NCBI GenBank assembly: GCA_949841235.1
Contig: CATKZA010000036.1
Coordinates: 1 to 9,476, forward strand
DNA: 9,476 nucleotides
Direction of reading: 5' to 3'
Origin: an uncultured Clostridiaceae bacterium
Lineage (GTDB): Bacteria > Bacillota > Clostridia > Lachnospirales > Lachnospiraceae
Both the position numbers and the translations under genes were made by a program. The notes under the pieces are model-generated. The model was given only the letters and a program-made list of their open reading frames with translations. It had not been told where the DNA came from and did not search any database. Position 1 is the stretch's first letter; the number at the start of each line of letters is the position of its first letter. Shown piece by piece: positions 1-6,640 of this stretch.

Positions 1-139
1 TTGTTTATCAACTTAATTTTACATCAAAAAGGAATGGGATTCCTTATATTTTAGGCATTTTTTGAAAGTTGTTTATAAAAAGAACCCTAGAAATGAGGTG
101 CTGTGGATAAAACTGCGGAAACTCAAGGAATTAAAAATC
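1..139. other. Non-coding region upstream of the rplJ promoter
   Basis: No credible gene is seen here. The stretch is AT-rich. It holds a 7-bp perfect hairpin (AAGGAAT at 29-35, loop GGG, ATTCCTT at 39-45) without a convincing U-tract on either strand, so it is at best a weak terminator of an upstream gene. In most bacteria the gene before this leader is rplA, which would lie outside the window; that is inference. A perfect DnaA-box 9-mer at 102-110 is listed separately. Confidence 0.5.
102..110 (-). promoter_or_regulatory. Perfect match to the DnaA box consensus
   Basis: The minus strand reads TTATCCACA, the consensus DnaA-binding 9-mer. It lies about 30 bp upstream of the -35 box of the rplJ promoter. 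Two looser relatives occur nearby, TTATCAACT at 5-13 and the reverse complement of TGTTTATAA at 70-78, each with two mismatches. A single 9-mer can arise by chance, so binding is only a possibility. Confidence 0.3.
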
Positions 140-168
140 TTGACATTCTATCATATTTATGGTATTCT
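140..168 (+). promoter_or_regulatory. Sigma-A promoter of the rplJ-rplL operon
   Basis: A perfect -35 box TTGACA (140-145) is followed by a 17-nt spacer and the -10 box TATTCT (163-168). Transcription should begin near 175, just before the L10 leader structure. The near-consensus match fits a highly expressed ribosomal protein operon. Having its own promoter here means rplJL can be transcribed apart from any upstream rplK-rplA unit. Confidence 0.85.
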
Positions 169-189
169 GTCCAAGGTTTTGCGAAAGCG

Positions 190-251
190 AACCACACTGC
201 CGTAGACAGTAGGTGCCGGCGAACCGGCGTAAGGACAGCCGCCTACCGAGG
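190..251 (+). promoter_or_regulatory. L10 leader RNA (autoregulatory mRNA element)
   Basis: This is the binding site on the nascent mRNA for the L10(L12)n complex, which represses its own operon. Visible pairing is an outer stem GTAGG (209-213) with CCTAC (242-246) and an inner stem GCCGG (215-219) with CCGGC (224-228) closed by a CGAA loop. The asymmetric stretch GTAAGGACAGCCG (229-241) on the 3' side is the likely protein-contact bulge. An alternative short pairing ACTG (196-199) with CAGT (207-210) overlaps the outer stem and could support switching. Sequence, structure and position between promoter and rplJ match the known L10 leader family; a terminator hairpin follows at 286. Confidence 0.85.
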
Positions 252-285
252 AAGATAGGATTTCATTTGTTTATGAATATTACTA

Positions 286-313
286 CCCCTCTGTCATTGG
301 CAGAGGGGTTTTT
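286..313 (+). terminator. Leader attenuator (intrinsic terminator) upstream of rplJ
   Basis: A perfect 8-bp stem CCCCTCTG (286-293) and CAGAGGGG (301-308) with a 7-nt loop is followed directly by five T (309-313). It sits after the L10 leader and before the rplJ start, so it terminates transcription in the leader. In Bacillus subtilis the L10-L12 complex is known to promote such termination; the same arrangement here implies the same control. I could not identify the competing antiterminator stem with confidence. Confidence 0.85.
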
Positions 314-400
314 GCTTTATAGGAATCTTCGTCCTACTAAAGTAAAAATACTCCGTGCAGTGTAAATATTGGGCATTGCCCAGGAAAGGAGATTTTACCC

Positions 401-901
401 ATGGCAAAAGTTGAATTAAAACAGCCAATCGTGGACGAGATTAAGTCTAAAATTGAAGAAGCTACTACTGTAGTGCTGGTAGATTACCGCGGATTGACAG
501 TAGAGCAGGATACCAAGCTCCGCAAAGGACTGAGAGAGGCAGGTTGCGAGTACAAGGTTTACAAAAACACATTGATGAAACGTGCTTTTGAAGGTACTGA
601 TTTTGCGCAGATGAATGATCTGTTAGACGGACCATCTGCCATTGCCATTTCAAAAGAAGATGCGACTGCTCCCATCAGGATCTTATCCAACATTGCAAAG
701 GAAGCAGAGGCACTGGAATTTAAGGGTGCTGTCGTAGAGGGAACTTTCTATGACGTGGACGGCGTCAAGTCTCTTGCAAGCATCCCTTCAAGAGAAGAGC
801 TTATTTCCAAACTGCTTGGCTCTCTGCAGTCACCTATTACCAATCTTGCTCGCGTGCTTAACCAGATCGCTGAGAAGAGCGATAGCGCAGCAGAGGCGTA
901 G
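401..901 (+). CDS. rplJ: 50S ribosomal protein L10
   Basis: L10 anchors the L7/L12 stalk on the large subunit, where translation factors are recruited. The 166-residue protein matches the usual length (about 165). The N-terminal part (residues 1-100) carries the rRNA-binding fold with the recognisable stretches TTVVLVDYRGLTVEQ (22-36) and YKVYKNTLMKRA (51-62). The C-terminal helix (about 131-160) is where L7/L12 dimers attach. The start is an ATG with AAAGGAG at 385-391, nine bases upstream. A 13-nt palindrome (370-382) lies next to this site. The gene is followed 62 nt later by rplL, and the two form one operon controlled by the L10 leader upstream. Confidence 0.98.
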   Translation: MAKVELKQPIVDEIKSKIEEATTVVLVDYRGLTVEQDTKLRKGLREAGCEYKVYKNTLMKRAFEGTDFAQMNDLLDGPSAIAISKEDATAPIRILSNIAKEAEALEFKGAVVEGTFYDVDGVKSLASIPSREELISKLLGSLQSPITNLARVLNQIAEKSDSAAEA

Positions 902-963
902 GAAGCACCGCATAGGTAACATCGAAACCAGTTTTTATTTAGAAATTACGGAGGTATATGAAA

Positions 964-1329
964 ATGACTACTCAGGAATTTATTGATGCTATCAAAGGCA
1001 TGACAGTGTTAGAATTAAATGATTTAGTAAAGGCTTGCGAGGAAGAGTTCGGCGTATCCGCAGCAGCAGGCGTTGTAGTGGCTGCAGCAGGCGGTGCTGC
1101 TGAGGGCGGCGCTGAGAAGGATGAGTTCGACGTAGAACTTACAGAGGTTGGCCCGAACAAGGTTAAGGTCATCAAGGTCGTTCGCGAAGTAACCGGCCTG
1201 GGCCTGAAGGAGGCTAAGGAAGTCGTTGACGGTGCTCCCAAGGTTGTCAAGGAGGCTGCTGCCAAGGAAGAAGCCAACGAAATCAAAGAGAAACTCGAGG
1301 CAGAAGGCGCAAAGGTTACTCTTAAATAA
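964..1329 (+). CDS. rplL: 50S ribosomal protein L7/L12
   Basis: This is the multicopy stalk protein that binds L10 through its N-terminus and contacts elongation factors through its C-terminus. Its parts are visible in order: an N-terminal dimerisation region ([17 protein letters not shown]), an Ala/Gly-rich hinge (about residues 35-52) and the compact C-terminal domain with [21 protein letters not shown] chose the second ATG at 964 (121 residues) because the GGAGG at 950-954 is nine bases from it but only three from the ATG at 958. The alternative start adds Met-Lys. The gene ends in TAA and is followed by a highly structured 3' region rather than rpoB. Confidence 0.97.
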   Translation: MTTQEFIDAIKGMTVLELNDLVKACEEEFGVSAAAGVVVAAAGGAAEGGAEKDEFDVELTEVGPNKVKVIKVVREVTGLGLKEAKEVVDGAPKVVKEAAAKEEANEIKEKLEAEGAKVTLK

Positions 1330-1357
1330 TCATTTGATTTCTTACAATCATTTTGAT

Positions 1358-1393
1358 AGCGAACGACAAAAATTTCTGTTTTTGGCGTTCGCT
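1358..1393 (+). repeat. Long imperfect hairpin downstream of rplL
   Basis: A 15-position stem with a single A-G mismatch: AGCGAACG then CAAAAA on the left (1358-1372) pairs with TTTTTG then CGTTCGCT on the right (1379-1393), leaving a 6-nt loop. No U-tract follows directly, so it is not a standard terminator. It may stabilise the 3' end of the rplL mRNA or be one half of a small repeated extragenic element together with the next hairpin. Only its structure is certain. Confidence 0.6.
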
Positions 1394-1397
1394 GCGT

Positions 1398-1442
1398 CGA
1401 TTTTTGCTGCATCTAAACGCAGATGTTTCCTTACAAAAATCG
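1398..1442 (+). repeat. Second hairpin downstream of rplL, nested stems
   Basis: An outer 9-bp perfect stem, CGATTTTTG (1398-1406) with CAAAAATCG (1434-1442), encloses an inner 5-bp stem CATCT (1410-1414) with AGATG (1421-1425). A competing pairing, CTGCGT (1392-1397) with ACGCAG (1417-1422), links the end of the first hairpin to this one, so the two could switch conformation. Like the first hairpin it contains a CAAAAA/TTTTTG box. No coding sequence overlaps it. Confidence 0.55.
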
Positions 1443-1468
1443 TGCACATCCCCCGGAAGGGTTATAGT

Positions 1469-1495
1469 AAACAACAAATTATTTTGTCGTTTTTT
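1469..1495 (+). terminator. Weak terminator-like hairpin after rplL
   Basis: AAAC-A-ACAAA (1469-1478) pairs with TTTGT-C-GTTT (1483-1492), with one A-C mismatch and a TTAT loop, and runs into further T (1493-1495). The stem is AT-rich and weak. It stands just before the strong terminator at 1498 and may be an accessory part of it. Confidence 0.3.
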
Positions 1496-1497
1496 AT

Positions 1498-1540
1498 AAA
1501 ACCGGCCAATGGGTATCCGATATCCATTGGCCGGTTTTTC
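1498..1540. terminator. Strong two-way terminator between rplL and the minus-strand ATPase
   Basis: A 15-bp perfect stem (1498-1512 with 1524-1538; core ACCGGCCAATGG and CCATTGGCCGGT) can extend inward by a G-U pair and three more pairs to a CCG loop. On the plus strand it ends in TTTTT (1535-1539), on the minus strand in TTTT followed by A/T-rich sequence. It lies between the convergent ends of rplL and the DUF4143 ATPase, so it should terminate both. Little rplJL transcript would be expected to continue past it. Confidence 0.9.
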
Positions 1541-1564
1541 AATATATTCCATAACTTTTGTTGA

Positions 1565-2776
1565 TTAGTATTCAGAACTAAGCAAAAAATCCGATATGTG
1601 CATTGTCTTAATGCCCTCATAGTTTCCCCCTGCAAATTCGTCCGCCCTGAGTACATATTTAGGGTAATTATCATGTACTTCAAGCAGACGGCTGTATTCC
1701 CGTTTTTCCGTTTTTTCAGAATGAATCTCCTGCGTAACCTGCACATATAGTTTTTCATTCTGCCTTACTGCTACGAAATCGATTTCACCATCCTTTGTTT
1801 TCCCGATATTGACGGTATATCCTCTGCGGCAAAGCTCCAAGTATACGATGTTTTCCAGACTTGCGGCAACACTGTCGGCATTGTAGCCCAGTACGCTGTA
1901 TCGCAAGGCATTATCTGCAAGATAAAATTTCTCCTGGGTTTTCAGAATTTCTTTGCCCTGCAAATCATACCGTGAACATCGGTGGAGCAGATACGCCTTT
2001 TCCAGTTTTTCAAGATAACTGTATACCGTCTCATGATCCAATGTCCTTCGTTCCGATTTCAGGTAATCCGAAATCGACTTCGCAGAAAATGTATTGCCCA
2101 CATTTTGAAAGGTGTATTTGACAATACGCTCTAACTGGTCTATTTTTCTAATTTGACTTCGTTTCACAATATCAGAGAAAATAGTGGAATTGTAAATGTC
2201 GCGGACAATTGTGTAAATCTCGTCCTGGGAATATTTCTGCAAATGCGTTGCGGGAAAGCCACCCAAACGGACATACTCTGCAAGTTCTTCTCTCAAATTG
2301 CCAATCGTATCATACTTTTCCTTAAACATCAGATATTCCGAGAAGGAAAGGGTAAAGATACGAAAAGTAATATATCTCCCGGTTAGATAGGTAGAAATCT
2401 CTGAGGACATCATACGGGAATTTGAGCCGGTCACATAAAGATCTACATCATAATCCGATACCAAAGAATTGACCACCTTTTCCCATCCCTTGATCTCTTG
2501 AACCTCGTCAAGAAACAGATAGGTTTTTCCATCAGGCGAAAGACGCTCCTTCAGATGAGCATACATCTGCCTTGCCGTCATATCGTCATATTCCATGGAA
2601 TCATAGCGGCAGCTCACAATACGGTTCGCAGGAATATTGCGCTCCGTTCGCAGTTTTTCCATAATCATTTTTAGTATCGTAGACTTTCCACAACGGCGAA
2701 CTCCCGTAAGAATCTTTACAAAGGGAGCATCTACATAAGCCATAATCTTGTCCAGATACATTGGTCTGTAAATCAC
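1565..2776 (-). CDS. AAA_14/DUF4143-type ATPase, function unknown
   Basis: This is a P-loop ATPase of 403 residues of the AAA_14 plus DUF4143 architecture common in anaerobes. I see a Walker A GVRRCGKST (residues 25-33), a Walker B LFLDE (87-91), a VTGSNSRM sensor-like segment (115-122) and a TGR motif (132-134). A winged-helix-like stretch follows (about 233-276), then a C-terminal domain resembling a PD-(D/E)XK fold: EIDFVA (331-336) and LYVQVTQ, in which the usual E-x-K is replaced by Q-V-T. That makes nuclease activity doubtful. I chose GTG at 2776 because GGAGG lies eight bases before it; longer upstream readings run through the ribosome binding site and promoter. The cellular role of the family is not established. 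Confidence 0.85.
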   Translation of the reverse strand: MIYRPMYLDKIMAYVDAPFVKILTGVRRCGKSTILKMIMEKLRTERNIPANRIVSCRYDSMEYDDMTARQMYAHLKERLSPDGKTYLFLDEVQEIKGWEKVVNSLVSDYDVDLYVTGSNSRMMSSEISTYLTGRYITFRIFTLSFSEYLMFKEKYDTIGNLREELAEYVRLGGFPATHLQKYSQDEIYTIVRDIYNSTIFSDIVKRSQIRKIDQLERIVKYTFQNVGNTFSAKSISDYLKSERRTLDHETVYSYLEKLEKAYLLHRCSRYDLQGKEILKTQEKFYLADNALRYSVLGYNADSVAASLENIVYLELCRRGYTVNIGKTKDGEIDFVAVRQNEKLYVQVTQEIHSEKTEKREYSRLLEVHDNYPKYVLRADEFAGGNYEGIKTMHISDFLLSSEY

Positions 2777-2800
2777 GATTACCACCTCCATCTGTAGGGC

Positions 2801-2829
2801 AGTATATCGCAAATTATTCAAAATGTCTA
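2801..2829 (-). promoter_or_regulatory. Promoter of the DUF4143-type ATPase gene
   Basis: Read on the minus strand, TAGACA (2829-2824) is followed by a 17-nt spacer and TATACT (2806-2801), each one base off consensus. The start of transcription would be near 2794, leaving a leader of about 18 nt that contains the GGAGG of the gene. This supports the GTG start at 2776 over longer readings. Confidence 0.7.
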
Positions 2830-2920
2830 TAATTTTACGAATATAGACCGCAAAACTTATTTCAAACACATATCAAATTTTTTTCAATATTTTATCACCA
2901 TTTATTCACATTCTATTTTT

Positions 2921-2946
2921 TATAATAATGAAACAAGGATCCCTTG
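2921..2946 (+). promoter_or_regulatory. Candidate -10 box and operator-like dyad before the exporter operon
   Basis: A perfect TATAAT (2921-2926) lies in the AT-rich gap between the divergent ATPase and exporter genes. No good -35 box sits at the right distance. A short perfect dyad, CAAGG (2934-2938) and CCTTG (2942-2946) around ATC, would cover the transcription start if this -10 box is used, a typical place for a repressor. A second weaker option is TTGGAA (2944-2949) with TATAAG (2969-2974). Confidence 0.4.
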
Positions 2947-3001
2947 GAAACAATAATACCAATAACTGTATAAGTCCAGTACAAAATGAAGGAGGTCTCA
3001 A

Positions 3002-4537
3002 GTGATAGCAAAAATCAAACGCCACAAGATGCTGGCAATCCTGCCGCTGGCCATTCTCGCTGCTGCCGGAGTGCTGGCCATTGCATGGAGCAATCTTCGT
3101 CCTTCCGCCGGAGAAAGCGCCACTGCAAAAAAGAATAATGTCATCACCCTGAAAAAGCAGAATCTAATCAAATCTATCAGCGCCACAGGCACTGTCAAGA
3201 GTGCTGACTCCAGAACCGTGTCTGCCCAGGCAACCAACCTGACCGTCAAAAAAGTCAAGGTCAAGGTGGGGGATCAGGTGAAGAAGGGCGATTCTCTTGT
3301 CACTTTCGATCAAAGCGATTTGAAAGACGCTCTGGCGGATGCAAAAGAAAATCTGACAACGGCAAAAGCAGATTCCAGCAGAAGCGTTACCTCTGCCACC
3401 CAGCAGCTTTCCACTGCCAGAGAAACCTACGCTTCCGAACAGTCCAAATCAGCCAGAGCCATTACTAAGGCAAAGGATGCCCTGGCAGACGCAAAAAAAC
3501 AAATTGCAACGCTGAAAAAGCAGATTCAGAAAGCAAAGAATGCGGCAAAGAAAAAGGAACTGCAAGAACAACTTTCCAAGGCCCAAGAAGGAAAAACCCA
3601 AGCCCAGACCACTTATGAAAATGCCATCTCCAACCGAGATAGTTCTTCCAGGCAAAATAAATCCAGCGTGCAGAATGCTGAGAATGCTCTGGCAAACGCC
3701 AACTCCTCTGCCCAAAAAAGTATACGGGAAGCGGAAAGCCAAGTAGAACAGGCGCAGAAGAACCTAAAGAACTGTGCTGTCACCGCCCCGATTTCCGGCA
3801 TTGTCACTACAGTGAACGTGACAGATGGGGACACCTATTCCGGCGGCAGTCTGTTTCAGATTGATGATACCAGTTCTTTCACTGTCACCACTACGGTGGA
3901 TGAATATGATATCAGCAATGTTTCCGTAGGGCAGCGCGCCGTCATTTTGACAGAGGCCACGGATCAGCAAGAAATCCAAGGAAAGATATCTTTCGTGGCA
4001 CCTTCCACCGATTCCACCTCCTCCGATTCCAGCACTTCTTCCGGAAACGGCAGCGGCGCAGTGATGGCAAGCACATCTACCTCCTCTTCTGACGGATATG
4101 AAGTGGTAATTGACATTACGGATAGCAATGACAAATTGAAAATGGGATTGACCGCTAAATGCAGTCTGATTCTAGAGGAGGCCACTGACGTATTTGCCGT
4201 CCCCTATGATGCCATACACAAAAATGATAGCGGAAATTCTGTTATACGTGTGGCAGAAAATGCGAGCAATACGGAGAAATTCCAGGAAATAGCCGTCACC
4301 AAGGGCATGGAAAGCGATTATTATGTGGAAATCAGCGCAGACTCCTTGAAAGAGGGCATGCTAGTCATCATCCCCACGGACGAGACAGAAGAATCCTCCC
4401 AAGAAAATGAATCCGAGAAGAATGGGTTTAATTTTGGCAATGGGCAGGGCATGCCCGGAGGAAATATGAACCGGGGAAATAAGGGATCTCGAAATGGCAG
4501 TGGAGGAGGAAATCCGCCTGCGGCACCAAGAGATTGA
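3002..4537 (+). CDS. Membrane-fusion (MacA/YknX-like) adaptor of an ABC exporter
   Basis: A 511-residue adaptor that would sit on the outer face of the membrane and couple the ABC permease to substrate. It has a short basic N-terminus, one membrane anchor (about 10-29), a first lipoyl half (about 59-104, with VKVGDQVKKGDSLVTFD), a long Ala/Lys/Gln-rich coiled-coil hairpin (about 105-256), a second lipoyl half (CAVTAPISGIVTTVNVTDGD, 258-277), and beta-barrel and membrane-proximal domains (about 290-460). A Ser/Thr-rich insert (335-364) breaks the barrel, and the tail (470-511) is Gly/Asn-rich and probably disordered. The GTG start has AAGGAGG (2989-2995) six bases upstream. It is the first gene of the adaptor-ATPase-permease operon. 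The substrate is unknown; antimicrobial peptide or macrolide-like export is only a family-based guess. Confidence 0.9.
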   Translation: MIAKIKRHKMLAILPLAILAAAGVLAIAWSNLRPSAGESATAKKNNVITLKKQNLIKSISATGTVKSADSRTVSAQATNLTVKKVKVKVGDQVKKGDSLVTFDQSDLKDALADAKENLTTAKADSSRSVTSATQQLSTARETYASEQSKSARAITKAKDALADAKKQIATLKKQIQKAKNAAKKKELQEQLSKAQEGKTQAQTTYENAISNRDSSSRQNKSSVQNAENALANANSSAQKSIREAESQVEQAQKNLKNCAVTAPISGIVTTVNVTDGDTYSGGSLFQIDDTSSFTVTTTVDEYDISNVSVGQRAVILTEATDQQEIQGKISFVAPSTDSTSSDSSTSSGNGSGAVMASTSTSSSDGYEVVIDITDSNDKLKMGLTAKCSLILEEATDVFAVPYDAIHKNDSGNSVIRVAENASNTEKFQEIAVTKGMESDYYVEISADSLKEGMLVIIPTDETEESSQENESEKNGFNFGNGQGMPGGNMNRGNKGSRNGSGGGNPPAAPRD

Positions 4538-4554
4538 TAGAATGGAGAATGCAT

Positions 4555-5271
4555 ATGCCAAAAAAAGACAGTAATACGGTTATTCAATTATCTCACATCG
4601 TAAAGCGATTTTTCGTGGGAAAGCCCAATGAACTGGAGATTCTCCACGGCATCGACCTGGAGGTCAAAGAAGGGGAATTTCTCTCCATCGTCGGGGAATC
4701 CGGTTCCGGAAAATCCACGCTGATGAACATTATCGGAGCCCTGGATAAGCCCACAGAGGGAGGGTATATTCTGGATGGCACTGACGTATGCCGGGCAAAG
4801 GATAAGAAACTTTCTGAGATACGAAATCAAAAAATCGGATTTGTGTTCCAGACATATAATCTGGTGGCCCGCTCCACCGCACTTTCCAATGTGGAACTGC
4901 CCATGCTTTATGCAGGGATTTCCAAGCAGGAACGTCACGCCCGGGCAAAAGAGCTTCTGGAAATGGTAGGCATGGGAGAACGCATGACCCACAAATCCGA
5001 TGAACTTTCCGGGGGACAGAAACAGCGGGTTGCCATCGCCAGAGCCATGGCAAACAATCCTTCCATTATCCTGGCGGATGAGCCGACCGGTTCCCTAGAC
5101 AGCAAGACAGGAAGGGTAATCATGGACATATTCCATCGTCTCCATCACGAAGAGGGAAAGACCATCGTCTTCATCACCCACTCTCCGGAATTGGCAAAGG
5201 AAACCCAGCGGATTGTAACCCTCTCTGACGGAATGATTGCAGATGAAAGAAAGGGGGACAGAGTATGTTGA
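4555..5271 (+). CDS. ABC exporter ATPase (MacB/LolD-like)
   Basis: The ATPase that powers the exporter, 238 residues. The motifs are complete: Walker [10 protein letters not shown] (47-55), Q-loop FQTYN (Q99), signature LSGGQKQR (151-158), Walker B IILADEP with catalytic Glu at 176, D-loop SLD and switch His at 209 (FITHS). The motif spacing is that of the LolD/MacB/YknY group. I chose ATG at 4555 because GGAG at 4544-4547 is seven bases upstream; an in-frame ATG at 4549 is too close to that site, and a TTG at 4534 would overlap the adaptor stop. It follows the adaptor by 17 nt and overlaps the permease start by 7 nt, which suggests translational coupling. Confidence 0.95.
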   Translation: MPKKDSNTVIQLSHIVKRFFVGKPNELEILHGIDLEVKEGEFLSIVGESGSGKSTLMNIIGALDKPTEGGYILDGTDVCRAKDKKLSEIRNQKIGFVFQTYNLVARSTALSNVELPMLYAGISKQERHARAKELLEMVGMGERMTHKSDELSGGQKQRVAIARAMANNPSIILADEPTGSLDSKTGRVIMDIFHRLHHEEGKTIVFITHSPELAKETQRIVTLSDGMIADERKGDRVC

Positions 5272-6551
5272 TATGGGAGAACATAAGACTGGCATTTTCT
5301 TCCCTTCTGGCGAGCAAAATGCGGGCATTGCTCACGATGCTGGGCATTATCATCGGCATCGGCTCCGTCATTGCCATTATGACCATAAGTTCCTCCCTCA
5401 CCAATGCGGTAAGCACTTCCTTTCAGGAAATGGGAGCAAACAATGTCACCGTGGGGCTGAAAGAACGCTCGGAGGACAGCACTTCCACCCGGAGCGGAAT
5501 GAACTTCGGCTCCTCCAATAAAACTGCCTCTATGGAAGAGAGCGACCGAATTACGGAAGATATGATTGATGCTTTGAAAACGCAAATGAAAGACCAGATT
5601 GATGCCGTTGCCATCAGCGAATCTCTGGGAAGCGGCACGATTAAAGACGGCAGCGACTATGCCAATATAGCCGTGGAAGGTGTGAACGAGGATTACTTTG
5701 CCTCCAAAAAGCTCAAGCTGCTGGAAGGAAGGCATATCAAAGCTGCTGACCTGTCTGGCAGCAAGAATGTGATTATGGTATCAGACAAAGTGGTAGAAAA
5801 TATGTTTGAAGGCGATAAAAGCAAAGCCCTCAGCGAAAAAATCAACGTAAATATAAACAGCGAATATTACTCTTATTACATCGTGGGTATCTATAAATAT
5901 GAAGAGACGGGGTTTAGCTCTTCCACGGAAGAAGATGTCACCACATCTGCCTACATCCCCCTCACCACCGCAAAGGAACAGGCGAGGGCTGACGAGGGCT
6001 ACTCCCAATTTACCGTAGTTACCTCCACAGACGTGTCCGATGTCTCTGCGTTCGCCGACAGCATCGAGACATTCTTCCTCCCTTATTACATGGGAAATAA
6101 AGACTATCAGATTACTACGACTACCATGGAATCCATGACGGAATCCATGGGCGACATGATTCGCACCGTAACAATCGCTATCGCCTTTATCGCAGGAATC
6201 TCCCTTCTGGTGGGAGGAATTGGCGTGATGAATATCATGCTGGTATCCATCACGGAACGCACCAGGGAAATCGGCACAAGAAAAGCCCTTGGTGCAAAAA
6301 ACAGTTCCATCAAGCTCCAATTCATTACCGAGTCGGTGATCCTGTGCCTTGTAGGCGGCATCTTCGGCATCATCCTCGGATTCACGCTGGGCGCTGTCGC
6401 CGCAACCCTTCTGGGATACACTGCTGCCGTTCCCTTCACCGCCATACTAGTTGCCGTTGGATTCTCCATGATGATCGGAATCTTCTTCGGATACTATCCC
6501 GCAAACAAGGCTGCGAAACTGCATCCCATTGACGCATTGCGGTATGAATAG
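5265..6551 (+). CDS. ABC exporter permease (MacB/YknZ-like, FtsX fold)
   Basis: The membrane component of the exporter, 428 residues. It has the MacB layout: one N-terminal membrane helix (about 22-42), a large extracytoplasmic domain (about 45-290), then three C-terminal membrane helices (about 300-323, 345-375, 385-410). The cytoplasmic coupling segment TREIGTRKALGAKN and the terminal PANKAAKLHPIDALRYE are typical of the family. The start ATG lies inside the end of the ATPase gene, with GGGGG (5253-5257) seven bases upstream. In a Gram-positive cell this complex works without an outer-membrane channel, as in YknXYZ. No regulator or immunity gene accompanies it, so the cargo cannot be inferred. 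Confidence 0.94.
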   Translation: MLIWENIRLAFSSLLASKMRALLTMLGIIIGIGSVIAIMTISSSLTNAVSTSFQEMGANNVTVGLKERSEDSTSTRSGMNFGSSNKTASMEESDRITEDMIDALKTQMKDQIDAVAISESLGSGTIKDGSDYANIAVEGVNEDYFASKKLKLLEGRHIKAADLSGSKNVIMVSDKVVENMFEGDKSKALSEKINVNINSEYYSYYIVGIYKYEETGFSSSTEEDVTTSAYIPLTTAKEQARADEGYSQFTVVTSTDVSDVSAFADSIETFFLPYYMGNKDYQITTTTMESMTESMGDMIRTVTIAIAFIAGISLLVGGIGVMNIMLVSITERTREIGTRKALGAKNSSIKLQFITESVILCLVGGIFGIILGFTLGAVAATLLGYTAAVPFTAILVAVGFSMMIGIFFGYYPANKAAKLHPIDALRYE

Positions 6552-6559
6552 AATTTTAT

Positions 6560-6590
6560 ATAAATATGCACCTAATAGGTTCGTATTTAT
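6560..6590. promoter_or_regulatory. 31-bp symmetric dyad, likely operator of the toxin-antitoxin operon
   Basis: A central palindrome ACCTA-A-TAGGT (6570-6580) is flanked at equal distance by ATAAATA (6560-6566) and its complement TATTTAT (6584-6590). Both outer arms lie 9-15 bases from the centre at 6575. The right arm touches the first base of the -35 box of the toxin-antitoxin promoter. RelB/DinJ-type antitoxins are ribbon-helix-helix proteins that bind such palindromes, so autorepression is the natural reading. It could instead be a weak terminator of the exporter operon, which ends at 6551, but no clean U-tract follows. Confidence 0.55.
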
Positions 6591-6618
6591 TGCAATTCTT
6601 AATTATTTTTATTATAAT
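6590..6618 (+). promoter_or_regulatory. Promoter of the toxin-antitoxin operon
   Basis: TTGCAA (6590-6595), a 17-nt spacer and a perfect TATAAT (6613-6618). The transcription start would be near 6625, just before the AAGGAGG (6627-6633) of the antitoxin gene, giving a very short leader. The module therefore has its own promoter independent of the exporter operon upstream. Confidence 0.7.
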
Positions 6619-6640
6619 AGATGGTGAAGGAGGTGTTAAT

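Noticed and set aside
29..45. Intrinsic terminator at the left edge
   Set aside because: The 7-bp stem is perfect but AT-rich and lacks a U-tract directly after it on either strand.
972..1412. Minus-strand open frame of 146 residues opposite rplL
   Set aside because: It is the antisense shadow of rplL with a Ser/Thr/Ala-rich translation, no ribosome binding site and no family resemblance.
1330..1563. Small protein gene in the region after rplL
   Set aside because: The frames that cross it are made of hairpin and terminator sequence, overlap real genes and lack a well-placed ribosome binding site.
2777..2869. Longer N-terminus for the DUF4143 ATPase starting at 2869
   Set aside because: The extension runs through the -35/-10 promoter and the GGAGG site; the GTG at 2776 has correct spacing and fits family N-termini.
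5145..6320. Long minus-strand frames opposite the permease gene (5145-5735 and 5781-6320)
   Set aside because: They are antisense to a gene with clear MacB/FtsX motifs, and their translations are His/Gly/Phe-rich without recognisable domains.
6566..6640. Longer antitoxin starting at 6566
   Set aside because: The extra residues would cover the promoter and ribosome binding site, and form a hydrophobic stretch unlike any RelB/DinJ N-terminus.
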